64,000 nt of DNA from Sphingomonas kyeonggiensis (GTDB taxonomy: Bacteria > Pseudomonadota > Alphaproteobacteria > Sphingomonadales > Sphingomonadaceae), in the NCBI RefSeq assembly GCF_014204495.1, contig NZ_JACHLN010000003.1, positions 248,001 to 312,000 of the forward strand, in the 5' to 3' direction. How positions within the stretch are numbered: position 1 is the first letter of the stretch; the number at the start of each line of letters is the position of its first letter. The position numbers were made by a program, and so were the translations under genes. The notes below the pieces were generated by a model. That model was not told the DNA's origin, searched no databases, and worked only from the letters and a program-made list of their open reading frames with translations. This document shows positions 34,437-43,326 of this stretch, piece after piece.

Positions 34437-36133
34437 ACCAGGGCGGGCCGGCATGGCGCACGCTCGGCATCGAGCCGACGGACGACACTCGCGCGATCCG
34501 TCGCGCCTATGCAGCGAAGCTCAAGGCGATCGATGTCGATCGTGACCCCCAGGCCTTCATCGCGCTGCGCGAAGCGTTCGAGCAGGCGCAGAACGAAGCG
34601 CAGTGGCTGCGATATGAGCAGGAGGAGGACGAAGAGGCCGAGGCCGAAAATGCCCCAGCCGAAGCCGGTCGTCCCGAACAAGCGCCGTCCGAGCCGGAAG
34701 ACGATCCAGACGAATGGGGCGACGAGCCCGGCAGCGAGATCAACTTCGACGCCTGGGAACGCGATCCGCTCGCGGCCGAGATCGCCTTCGCTCCACCCGC
34801 GCCCAATCCCTGGGCGCCGCCCACGCCGGAGGATTATGACGATCATGCCCGCGCCCTGGCGGGGCTGTTGCTCGGCGAGCATGCGGAGCAATGGCCGAGC
34901 CCGGAAGAGACCGAGGCGATGCTCGCGCATTGGCAGCGCATCACCCGCGATCCGCGCATGCAGGAAATGTCCTTCTATGGCGACGCGGAGAACTGGTTCG
35001 CCGACCTGATCGCCCGCGCCGTCCCCTTCTCGGACCCGCTCGTTGCATCGGTGGCCGACCATTTCGGCTGGATGAGTGCCGCCGGCGAGATCAGCCAGTC
35101 GCCCGCGATCGCCTATGTCGTGCGCCGCCGCCAGTCGCTCGACTTCTTCGATGCCGTCCGCGCGCCGACGCATCCCCTCCACGCTGCATGGCGCGAACTG
35201 ACCAGGCCGGCCCATGAGAAGTCCCGTCGCGGCTGGGTGCGCGGCAAGAGGGTCCGCGAACTGCTCGCCACGGTCCGCACCCATTATCCAGAGCTGGAGG
35301 CCAATTTCGACTCCTATCGCGTCGAAATGTGGGAGCCGACATCCCGCGGCGGTGGCGGCTGGAACTGGACCGGCATGATCGTCGTCTGGATTCTGATCTC
35401 GCTGCTCCACTTCGCCAACAGCCAGTGCAAGGAACAGAACCGCTTTGCCCCGATCCCAGGCGTCGAGGCACCGGTGATTCCCGAGACGCTGGGCAACGAG
35501 CGGGTTGATATCGATCGCGCCCTCGAGGCGCTGTACGAACGCGACCTCGACATTGCGATGATCGAGAACAAGAACCCCGAACTCTATGTCGCGCTGATGA
35601 CGTACTGGAAGGATTCGTTCCTGCGGAAGGACAGCTGGGTCAACTTCACCAACGGCATGATCCCGTTGCTGAACGCGCGTATCCAGGCGGGCATTCCCGG
35701 CGCGCCCCTGCCGCTGCTGCGTGACTATCACCGCCTCGCGCTCGACCGCGCCCTGGCGCTGCGCGCCGTCAGCCCCGACGTCTGCGCCAATTACTTCGCC
35801 GGCAAGGACTATGACGGCAGCAAGCTTCCCAAGAACCTGGCCGAACGCAACCGTGCGATCATGGCGAAGATCCTCCTCGCCACCCGTGCCGGGCCCGACG
35901 GCAAATCGACGCCGTCGCCGGAGCCCTCAGCCGGCCAGACCAAGACGTTCAGCGTCCCGGGCTTCATCATGGAGAAGGCATCCGCCCGCGCGGGGATGAC
36001 GCGCGAGCAGCTTGGCCAGGGGATGCGGTACCAGGGCAGCAACGCGCAGCAATGCAACGGGCGCATCGCCTTCATGCAGACCGTACTGGCAGAGCCCGAC
36101 GACAAGGTCGGCAAGCTGCTGCGTACGCTATGA
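34433..36133 (+). CDS. J-like membrane protein, partner of HscC
   Basis: A 566-residue protein starting at a GTG that overlaps the hscC stop. The N-terminus (residues 5-50: AWRTLGIEPTDDTRAIRRAYAAKLKAIDVDRDPQAFIALREAF) follows the J-domain helix pattern, but the histidine of HPD is not present; the loop reads DVDRDPQAF. A very acidic stretch follows (about 60-105), then a helical part, one membrane span near residues 310-327 (MIVVWILISLLHFA) and a C-terminal helical domain of about 230 residues. Coupling to hscC suggests it recruits the chaperone to the membrane. Confidence 0.8.
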   Translation: MNQGGPAWRTLGIEPTDDTRAIRRAYAAKLKAIDVDRDPQAFIALREAFEQAQNEAQWLRYEQEEDEEAEAENAPAEAGRPEQAPSEPEDDPDEWGDEPGSEINFDAWERDPLAAEIAFAPPAPNPWAPPTPEDYDDHARALAGLLLGEHAEQWPSPEETEAMLAHWQRITRDPRMQEMSFYGDAENWFADLIARAVPFSDPLVASVADHFGWMSAAGEISQSPAIAYVVRRRQSLDFFDAVRAPTHPLHAAWRELTRPAHEKSRRGWVRGKRVRELLATVRTHYPELEANFDSYRVEMWEPTSRGGGGWNWTGMIVVWILISLLHFANSQCKEQNRFAPIPGVEAPVIPETLGNERVDIDRALEALYERDLDIAMIENKNPELYVALMTYWKDSFLRKDSWVNFTNGMIPLLNARIQAGIPGAPLPLLRDYHRLALDRALALRAVSPDVCANYFAGKDYDGSKLPKNLAERNRAIMAKILLATRAGPDGKSTPSPEPSAGQTKTFSVPGFIMEKASARAGMTREQLGQGMRYQGSNAQQCNGRIAFMQTVLAEPDDKVGKLLRTL

Positions 36134-36145
36134 AGAGGGCGAGGG

Positions 36146-37954
36146 TTACTCCTCGCCCATCCGCAGCGCAGCGATGAAGGCTTCCTGCGGGATCTGCACC
36201 GAGCCGTACTCGCGCATCCGCTTCTTGCCTTCCTTCTGCTTTTCCAGAAGCTTGCGCTTACGCGTGATGTCGCCGCCATAGCATTTGGCGGTGACGTCCT
36301 TGCGCATGGCCGCGATCGTCTCGCGGGCGATCACCTTGCCGCCGATCGCGGCCTGGATCGGGATCTTGAACAGGTGGCGCGGGATAAGGTCCTTGAGGCG
36401 TTCGCACATGCCACGGCCGCGCGTCTCGGCGGTGCCGCGGTGGACGATCATGCTCAGGGCATCGACAGGCTCGGCATTGACCATGATCGACATCTTGACG
36501 AGGTCGCCCTCGCGGTAGCCGATCTGCTCATAATCGAAGCTGGCATAGCCGCGCGAGATGCTCTTCAGCCGGTCGTAGAAGTCGAAGACCACTTCATTGA
36601 GCGGCAGCTCATAGGTGAGCTGGGCGCGGCCACCGACATAGGTCAGGTCCTTCTGGATGCCGCGGCGGTCCTGGCAGAGCTTGAGGATCGAGCCCAGATA
36701 TTCGTCGGGCACATAGATCACCGCCTTGATCCAGGGCTCCTCGATCTCGTCGATGCGGTTGGGATCGGGCATGTCGGCGGGGTTGTGCAGCTCGATCGTG
36801 CGCGCCTCGGCCTCGCCGGCCGCCTTGGTCAGGCGCAGGCGATAGACCACCGAGGGTGCGGTGGTGATCAGATCGAGATCATATTCGCGGGTCAGGCGCT
36901 CCTGGATGATCTCAAGGTGGAGCAGCCCCAGGAAGCCGCAGCGGAAGCCGAAGCCGAGCGCGGCGCTGGTTTCCATCTCGAACGAGAAGCTGGCGTCGTT
37001 GAGGCGCAACTTGGAGATGCTCTCGCGCAGCTTCTCGAAGTCATTGGCATCGACCGGGAACAGGCCGCAGAACACCACCGGCTGGACTTCCTTGAAGCCC
37101 GGCAGCGGCTCGGCCGCAGGGCGCTTCGCATCGGTCAGCGTATCGCCGACGCGCGCCTGGGCGACTTCCTTGATCTGCGCGGTGATGAAGCCGATCTCGC
37201 CCGGGCCAAGGTCAGGCAGCTGCTCGATCTTGGGACGGAAGGCGCCAACGCGGTCGATCAGGTGGGTGGTGCCGGCAGCCATGAACTTGATCTGCTGGCC
37301 CTTGCGGATCGTGCCGTCGATCACACGAACCAGGATGACGACGCCGAGATAGGGGTCGTACCAGCTGTCGACGAGCATCGCCTTGAGCGGCGCATCGGCG
37401 TCGCCCTTGGGCGCCGGGATGCGCTCGACCACGGCGTCGAGAATCTCGTCGATGCCGATGCCGGACTTGGCGCTGGCGAGCACTGCGTTGGAGGCATCGA
37501 TGCCGATGATCTCCTCGATCTCGTTCTTCACCTTCTCGGGCTCTGCCGAGGGGAGGTCGATCTTGTTGATGACCGGGATGATCTCATGGTCATGCTCGAT
37601 CGACTGGTAGACATTGGCCAGCGTCTGGGCTTCCACGCCCTGCGCCGCGTCCACCACCAGCAGCGCGCCTTCGCAGGCGGCCAGGCTGCGGCTCACCTCA
37701 TAGGCGAAGTCGACGTGACCCGGCGTGTCCATCAGGTTGAGGACATGGCCCTTCCACTCCAGGCGCACGGTCTGCGCCTTGATCGTGATGCCGCGCTCCT
37801 TCTCGATGTCCATGTTGTCGAGCACCTGCGCGGACATCTCGCGCTCGGAGAGCCCGCCGGTGCGCTGGATCAGTCGATCGGCCAGGGTCGACTTGCCGTG
37901 GTCGATATGCGCGATGATCGAAAAGTTGCGGATCTTGGAAAGTTCGGTTGCCAT
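36146..37954 (-). CDS. lepA: Elongation factor 4 (back-translocase GTPase)
   Basis: A 602-residue translational GTPase. P-loop HIDHGKST (16-23), DTPGH (76-80) and NKID (130-133) are intact, and the EF4-specific C-terminal domain ends with [28 protein letters not shown]. It acts on stalled ribosomes. No lepB follows in the window; the neighbour downstream is the convergent J-like gene 13 bases away. Confidence 0.98.
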   Translation of the reverse strand: MATELSKIRNFSIIAHIDHGKSTLADRLIQRTGGLSEREMSAQVLDNMDIEKERGITIKAQTVRLEWKGHVLNLMDTPGHVDFAYEVSRSLAACEGALLVVDAAQGVEAQTLANVYQSIEHDHEIIPVINKIDLPSAEPEKVKNEIEEIIGIDASNAVLASAKSGIGIDEILDAVVERIPAPKGDADAPLKAMLVDSWYDPYLGVVILVRVIDGTIRKGQQIKFMAAGTTHLIDRVGAFRPKIEQLPDLGPGEIGFITAQIKEVAQARVGDTLTDAKRPAAEPLPGFKEVQPVVFCGLFPVDANDFEKLRESISKLRLNDASFSFEMETSAALGFGFRCGFLGLLHLEIIQERLTREYDLDLITTAPSVVYRLRLTKAAGEAEARTIELHNPADMPDPNRIDEIEEPWIKAVIYVPDEYLGSILKLCQDRRGIQKDLTYVGGRAQLTYELPLNEVVFDFYDRLKSISRGYASFDYEQIGYREGDLVKMSIMVNAEPVDALSMIVHRGTAETRGRGMCERLKDLIPRHLFKIPIQAAIGGKVIARETIAAMRKDVTAKCYGGDITRKRKLLEKQKEGKKRMREYGSVQIPQEAFIAALRMGEE

Positions 37955-38002
37955 GATCGCGCGCGCTTAGCAGGCGCGAGCCAGCGCAGGAAGTCCCGCG
38001 CG

Positions 38003-38048
38003 AAATACAAAATAGAAGGGCCCGGTGGCGGGGGACGCCACCGGGCCC
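38003..38048 (-). terminator. Rho-independent terminator of the TonB receptor gene
   Basis: GGGCCCGGTGGC and GCCACCGGGCCC form a perfect 12-pair stem with a 7-base loop, followed on the minus strand by TTCTATTTTGTATTT. It lies 27 bases after the stop at 38076 and insulates lepA. Confidence 0.92.
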
Positions 38049-38075
38049 GACTGACTGGCCGAAAGCAAAGGGGGC

Positions 38076-40394
38076 TTAGCGGGTCCGGCCGGTCAGCGAG
38101 ATGCCGATGACGCGCGGCTCGTTGAGCACGGCGGCCATGTAGTTCTCGATCACGCCCTTGAGATTTTTCTCGTTCGTGATGTTGCGGGCGAAGGCGGCGA
38201 TTTCCCAGGTGCCGTTGCCACCCTGGTAGCCGAGCTTCAGGCCGCCCTCGAAGTTGCCGTCCGAGTAGAACTCGTCGGTCTTGTAGAGGACGTAGTTGGT
38301 GTAGCCCTGCAGGTTCCAGTCGGTCGAGATGAAGAACTTGCCGCTGTCGCTCACCGGCACGTCGTAACGCGCAGTGAGGTTCAGGTTATATTCCGGCGCG
38401 TTCGGCAGCGGGTTGCCGTCGATCTGCGCGAAATAGGCGTTGGCGCCGAACACGGTGCGGGTCACGTACGGATCCTTGACCGTGCAGACCAGCACGCCGT
38501 TGAGGGCGCAGGCCTGGGCATAGACGCGCTTGTCCTTGATCTCGCTGTGCAGCCAGCTTGCGCCGGCGGTCAGCGTGAAGTTGCGCACCGGGCGCAGCGT
38601 CAGGTCTGCTTCGACGCCATAGGCTTCGGCCTTGTCGGCGTTGAACAGGACGCCGTTGCCGTTCGAGTCATTGCCGTTCAGCTGGATGTCGTCGACGGTG
38701 TAGTAGAAGCCGGTCAGGTTGAACCGCACGCGGTTGTCGAACAGGCTCGACTTGAAGCCGCCCTCATACGACACGATCGTTTCGGAGTTGGCGGTGGTGA
38801 AGTCCGAGTTGAACACCGCCGAGCGACCCTGGATGGTCGGGCCACGGAAGCCGCGGGCGACACGGGCATAGAGGCTCAGATCGTCGCTGACCTCATAGAG
38901 CGCGCTCACGTCCCAGCTGGGCTGGGTGTCCGACATGCGGACGTGGCGACGACCCGGATAGGTCACGGCGCCGGCCGCGGTGTCGGCGGTCTTGAGCAGG
39001 TCGGTGGTCTTGGTGTCCTCGGTCACGCGCACGCCGGCGGTGAGGCGGAACTTCGGGGTCACCTGATAGCTGGCCTGGCCGAACAGCGCCCAGCTGGTGT
39101 TCACGTCGTGCAGGCGCACCCAGTTATTGGGGTTGCGGGCGGCGGTGTTGAGGAACCAGGCGCGCTGATAGAACTCGGTGATGTCGCGGCTGTCGAAGTA
39201 CATGCCGCCGATCTGCCACTTGAACGGACCGTCGCCGTTGCTGGCGAGGCGCACTTCCTGGGTCCACTGGTCGAGGTCCGCAAGGCGGCCCATCGACTGG
39301 CCATAGCCGTTCGCAACGCCGCCGACCGGGAAGTCCGCCGCCGCGCCGCCATCGGTGTCGCCGCGGCTGTAGCCCGACGAGGTCTCATAGGCAGTGATCG
39401 AGGTCAGCGTGACGCCACCCAGATCGAAGCTGTTGTTCCACGACATGCCGTAGGTGTCATAGTCCTGCGGATTGTCCATCGCCTCGTCGAAGCGGACGGT
39501 GGTGCGCGAGACGTTGCTGACGTCGTTCGAGCCCTTCTTCAGCGCCTGGCGCAGGAACAGGGTCGAGGTGCCGTTATAGTTGCGCATGTGCGCCGAGAAG
39601 AGCGAGGTCCAGTTCTCGGTCGGCTCGACCAGCAGCTGCACGCGCACGTCGCGCTCGTCGAAGCCGCCCATCGCGTTCTTGCGCGGGGTCTTCGTGCCGT
39701 CGGCGCTCGGGCCGGCATAGGCGTTATCGACATAGTCGTCGCGGTGCTGGAACAGGCCCGACACGCGGATCGCGACATTGTCGGCCAGCGGGCCGCCGAT
39801 GCCGGCGTCGAGGCTCACGCTGCCATAGCTGCCATAGCTCGCCGTGCCGCGCGCATCGAAGCGATCGAGCGTCGGGCGGACGGTGTCGAACTTGACGATA
39901 CCGGCAGTGGTGTTGCGGCCGAACAGCGAGCCCTGCGGGCCACGCAGCACTTCGACGTGATCGAGGTCATAGACCGGGTTCGACTTGAGCACGACATGCT
40001 CGAGCACCACGTCGTCCTGGATGATCGACACGGGCTGCGACGCGCCCAGGTAGAAGTCGATATTGCCGAGACCGCGGATGTAGAAGCGCGGGAAGATGCG
40101 GCCGGTGGTCGTCTCGGCGTAGAAGCTCGGCACCTTGCCCGAGAGCGAGAGCAGCGTGTCGTCGCCGGCGGCGGTGAAGTCACGCGCGTCCTGGCCGCCG
40201 ATCACCGCGACCGAGACCGGGGTGTTCTGCAGCGTTTCCGGGCGGCGCTCGGCGGTGACGACGATCTCGGTGGTCGCTTCGTCTTCGACGGCGGCGGGAG
40301 CCGTGGCGTCCTGCGCCTGGGCGGTACCGCCAAGGACGAGCGCGCCGAATGCCGCGCCCAGGAAAAGAGCAGACTTGGTGATGCCAGTCTTCAT
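38076..40394 (-). CDS. TonB-dependent outer-membrane receptor
   Basis: A 772-residue receptor. The start at 40394 has AGGGA upstream and a signal peptide (KSALFLGAAFGALVLGGTAQAQ). A TonB box candidate is TEIVVTAERR near residues 38-47; the plug has ETLQNTPVSVAVI, PRFYIRGLGNIDF and VEVLRGPQGSLFGRNTTAG. It ends ISLTGRTR. It is downstream of and co-directional with pnuC and a NadR-like kinase gene (216-base gap), so nicotinamide riboside or a related vitamin precursor is a possible ligand. That link is inference. Confidence 0.93.
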   Translation of the reverse strand: MKTGITKSALFLGAAFGALVLGGTAQAQDATAPAAVEDEATTEIVVTAERRPETLQNTPVSVAVIGGQDARDFTAAGDDTLLSLSGKVPSFYAETTTGRIFPRFYIRGLGNIDFYLGASQPVSIIQDDVVLEHVVLKSNPVYDLDHVEVLRGPQGSLFGRNTTAGIVKFDTVRPTLDRFDARGTASYGSYGSVSLDAGIGGPLADNVAIRVSGLFQHRDDYVDNAYAGPSADGTKTPRKNAMGGFDERDVRVQLLVEPTENWTSLFSAHMRNYNGTSTLFLRQALKKGSNDVSNVSRTTVRFDEAMDNPQDYDTYGMSWNNSFDLGGVTLTSITAYETSSGYSRGDTDGGAAADFPVGGVANGYGQSMGRLADLDQWTQEVRLASNGDGPFKWQIGGMYFDSRDITEFYQRAWFLNTAARNPNNWVRLHDVNTSWALFGQASYQVTPKFRLTAGVRVTEDTKTTDLLKTADTAAGAVTYPGRRHVRMSDTQPSWDVSALYEVSDDLSLYARVARGFRGPTIQGRSAVFNSDFTTANSETIVSYEGGFKSSLFDNRVRFNLTGFYYTVDDIQLNGNDSNGNGVLFNADKAEAYGVEADLTLRPVRNFTLTAGASWLHSEIKDKRVYAQACALNGVLVCTVKDPYVTRTVFGANAYFAQIDGNPLPNAPEYNLNLTARYDVPVSDSGKFFISTDWNLQGYTNYVLYKTDEFYSDGNFEGGLKLGYQGGNGTWEIAAFARNITNEKNLKGVIENYMAAVLNEPRVIGISLTGRTR

Positions 40395-40610
40395 GAGATT
40401 GTTCCCTGCTGTGCGTCCAACGCGCAGCAGCGGCCACGTCCCCGATCGGAGTCGTGCCGTCGTCGCGTCGGACATTTCTCGTTATCGAGGGGCTTGCCTG
40501 CCCCTTCCGAGGCGGCGGTTAGGATTGGATTGTGTACGAACTGTGACAATCATCTACGATTTTTCGCAACTGCAGCATCCGTGCAACGCAATCGCGAATT
40601 GGCCGGCAAA

Positions 40611-41132
40611 TCAGCCCGCCTGAACGGCCTCGATCGCGGCGATGGCCTTGGCATAACGCTCCTCGTCCTGGCCCGAGACCAGGGCCCAGCGCACCCCGCG
40701 CCGCTCCAGCTCGGCCTTGCTCAACTCGAAGAATTTCCGCCGCAGCTCCTCGGTGCCGAACATGCGGGTGCCGTCGGGGCGCCAGGGCATGTCGATGTCG
40801 AACAGCAGGTAGAAATCGGCGGTGCCCTGCCATTCGTCGAACCAGGGATCGCGCTCGCCGAACAGCATGTCCGCCCACACCGCCGTCATCAGCGGATCGG
40901 TGTCGAGAATCAGCGGCGTCATCCCGGCTGCAAGGAGCGTGCGGGTGCCGGCGTCATGCGTCTTGGCGATCTCGAGCAGGTCGCGCATCGTGAATTCGAT
41001 GCCGCGCGCCTCGGCATATTCGCGGCCATATTCGTCCACCACCTCGCCACCGAGATATTCGGCGATGCGCGGCGCCAGCGTCGACTTGCCCGTGCTCTCG
41101 GGCCCGTGGAGACAGATGGTACGCAGCTTCAT
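40611..41132 (-). CDS. NadR-like ribosylnicotinamide kinase / AAA ATPase
   Basis: A 173-residue P-loop kinase with Walker A GPESTGKST at residues 10-18 and DTDPLMTAVW, matching the kinase domain of NadR. There is no nucleotidyltransferase or helix-turn-helix domain, so it is kinase only. Its start overlaps the pnuC stop by four bases. It would phosphorylate nicotinamide riboside after PnuC brings it in, trapping it as NMN. Confidence 0.83.
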   Translation of the reverse strand: MKLRTICLHGPESTGKSTLAPRIAEYLGGEVVDEYGREYAEARGIEFTMRDLLEIAKTHDAGTRTLLAAGMTPLILDTDPLMTAVWADMLFGERDPWFDEWQGTADFYLLFDIDMPWRPDGTRMFGTEELRRKFFELSKAELERRGVRWALVSGQDEERYAKAIAAIEAVQAG

Positions 41133-41683
41133 TTTCTTGCCCTCAGCCAATCGACCAGCCCCCATCCGGACAACACCAGGAATACGCAGTACAGCGCCGC
41201 GGTGAGCCAAAGTCCCTTCACGGCGAACAAAGGGACAGCCAGTAAATCTACAAGGATCCAGAGGACCCAGCATTCCCAGTTGCGCCGCGACTGGAGGATC
41301 TGCGCGGCGATGCTGAGCACCGCGATGCTGCCGTCCCACCAGGGCCAGGCCGCGTCGGTCAGCCGGTGCATCATGGCGCCCCAGAGCACGATCACCAGGG
41401 CGGCACCGATCGCCCAGCCGCCGCGCGCGGCCCAGCCCAGGGTCTCGACCACCACTTCGCCGCTTTCCCCGCGCGAACGGGCCCAGTTCCGCCAGCCATA
41501 GAGATTGACCGCGAAGAAGAAGAGCTGGAGCAGCGCGTCGCTGTAGAGCTTCTCGTGGAAGAAGATCCACGCATAGAGCGCGACCATCGCCAGCGCGAAC
41601 GGGTAGTTCCAGATGCTGCGCCGGACGACCAGCACGATGTTGATCAGGCCCAGCAGGCTTGCAGTCGCTTCGATCGGGCTCAC
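41129..41683 (-). CDS. pnuC: PnuC-family nicotinamide riboside transporter
   Basis: A 184-residue inner-membrane protein with about seven spans. The PnuC motif YPFALAMVALYAWIFFHEKLYSDALLQLFFFAVNLYGWRNW and the later WVLWILVDLLAVPLF are conserved. PnuC homologues carry nicotinamide riboside, or thiamine in the PnuT branch. A NadR-like kinase encoded next favours nicotinamide riboside, and no thiamine riboswitch is visible upstream. Confidence 0.87.
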   Translation of the reverse strand: MSPIEATASLLGLINIVLVVRRSIWNYPFALAMVALYAWIFFHEKLYSDALLQLFFFAVNLYGWRNWARSRGESGEVVVETLGWAARGGWAIGAALVIVLWGAMMHRLTDAAWPWWDGSIAVLSIAAQILQSRRNWECWVLWILVDLLAVPLFAVKGLWLTAALYCVFLVLSGWGLVDWLRARK

Positions 41684-41781
41684 GGTTACGGCCTAGCAAC
41701 AAGTTGCGCCCGACGTCGAGAGGCTTGCCCTCCCCCCGCTTGCCGCTACGGTAAGCGCCTAGATCGCGGGAGGAGAGGCCC

Positions 41782-43077
41782 ATGCGTCATGTCGCGGTGA
41801 TCGGTTCCGGGCCGGCAGGCTATTACACTGCCGAAGCCTGCCAGAAGGTGTTCGGCGACCAGGTTCGGGTCGATATCCTCGATCGCATGCCAGTGCCCTT
41901 CGGGCTGATCCGTACCGGCGTTGCCCCCGATCACCAGTCGATCAAGGGCGTCTCCCGCCGCTATGAGGCGGTGGCGCTGACCGACAATGTGCGCTTCGTC
42001 GGCAATGTCACCATCGGCAAGGACGTGTCGATCGACGAGCTGCGCGAACTGTACGACGCGGTCGTCCTCGCCACCGGCGCGCCGCACGACCGCAGGCTGG
42101 AGATACCAGGCGCGGAGCTGCCGGGCGTCACCGGATCGGCGGCGTTCGTCGGCTGGTATAACGGCCATCCCGACTATGCGGGCCTCCATCCGCCGCTCGA
42201 CGGGCCGGCCGTGGTGATCGGCAACGGCAATGTCGCGCTCGACGTCGCCCGGGTGCTCGCCAAGGCCGAGGACGAACTGGAGGCGTCGGACGTCGTCGCG
42301 CATGCGCTCGATTCGCTGCACGGCTCCAAGGTCCACAGCATCACCCTGCTCGGCCGCCGCGGGCCGCACCAGATCGCGATGACGCCCAAGGAACTGGGCG
42401 AGCTGGGCGAACTGGGGCACGCCACGCCGGTGGTCGATCCGGCCGATTTCCCGCCGGTGGAGGAGGATGGCGCCCTCGATCCCGGCCAGCGCAAGTCGGT
42501 CGGCCATCTGCGCCGATTCGCGCAGGGGATGCCGGACAAGCCGATTCGCATCGTCTTCGATTTCTTCGCCATGCCGATCGCGATCGAGGGCGACGGCAAG
42601 GTCGAGCGGGTGATCGTCGAGCGCACCGCGCTGGACTTCGAGGGCAACGCGCACGGCACGGGCGAAACCTATGCCATCCCCGCCAGCCTGGTGGTGAGCT
42701 GCATCGGCTATCGCACGCCGCCGATCGAGGGCGTGCCCTATGACGACAAGTCCGGGCGATTCGCCAATATCGACGGGCGGGTACTGCCCGGCCTCTATGC
42801 GGTCGGCTGGGCGCGCCGTGGCCCTACGGGTACGATCGGTACCAACCGCCCGGACGGCTTCCACATCGCCGAGAAGATCGCCGAGGACATCGGCGAAGGC
42901 GCGGGCAAGCCCGGCCGCCCCGGCCTCGACGCGCTGCTGCAGGCCCGTACGGTGGAGCCGGTCACCTTCCGCGACTGGCTCAAGATCGACGCCGCGGAGA
43001 TCGCCGCGGCCCGCATCGGGGCCCCCCGCGAGAAGTTCGTTTCGGTCGATGCGATGATGGACGCGCGGAAAAGCTGA
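41782..43077 (+). CDS. Adrenodoxin-reductase-type ferredoxin-NADP reductase (FprA-like)
   Basis: A 431-residue flavoprotein. GSGPAGYYTAE at residues 8-18 is the FAD loop, PFGLIRTGVAPDH is a family signature, GNGNVALDVAR is the NADP site, and the C-terminal GWARRGPTGTIGTNRPDG closes the FAD pocket. It passes electrons between NADPH and ferredoxin, for example for a cytochrome P450 or iron-sulfur enzyme. It is divergent from pnuC; no ferredoxin gene is adjacent. Confidence 0.92.
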   Translation: MRHVAVIGSGPAGYYTAEACQKVFGDQVRVDILDRMPVPFGLIRTGVAPDHQSIKGVSRRYEAVALTDNVRFVGNVTIGKDVSIDELRELYDAVVLATGAPHDRRLEIPGAELPGVTGSAAFVGWYNGHPDYAGLHPPLDGPAVVIGNGNVALDVARVLAKAEDELEASDVVAHALDSLHGSKVHSITLLGRRGPHQIAMTPKELGELGELGHATPVVDPADFPPVEEDGALDPGQRKSVGHLRRFAQGMPDKPIRIVFDFFAMPIAIEGDGKVERVIVERTALDFEGNAHGTGETYAIPASLVVSCIGYRTPPIEGVPYDDKSGRFANIDGRVLPGLYAVGWARRGPTGTIGTNRPDGFHIAEKIAEDIGEGAGKPGRPGLDALLQARTVEPVTFRDWLKIDAAEIAAARIGAPREKFVSVDAMMDARKS

Positions 43078-43154
43078 TTCAGTGGCTTGCGTGACTCAAA
43101 TAGCGTGGTTATAGGCGCCCCCTCGCAGTCGGGGTTCGCCCCGGAGGCGCCGGT

Positions 43155-43231
43155 CGGGGAATAGCTCAGCCTGGTAGAGCACTGTCTTCGGGAGGCAGGG
43201 GCCGGAGGTTCGAATCCTCTTTCCCCGACCA
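43155..43231 (+). tRNA. tRNA-Pro (anticodon CGG)
   Basis: The cloverleaf is complete: acceptor CGGGGAA pairs with TTCCCCG (43221-43227), D-stem GCTC/GAGC, anticodon stem CTGTC/GGCAG with loop TTCGGGA giving anticodon CGG, T-loop TTCGAAT, discriminator A and encoded CCA (43229-43231). It reads CCG codons, frequent in this GC-rich genome. Confidence 0.96.
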
Positions 43232-43326
43232 TTTAAATTCCCGCTAAATCAGCACTTTACGCGAAGTGACCAACCAGGGGTCACCAAGCACTCGGGTGCG
43301 CCTCTGACTGTTCCGAGGGCCCGATC

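Noticed and set aside
41684..41781. Thiamine riboswitch ahead of pnuC
   Set aside because: PnuC relatives can be thiamine transporters, so I looked for the CTGAGA and related conserved blocks on the minus strand here and ahead of the TonB receptor (40395-40610). None are present.
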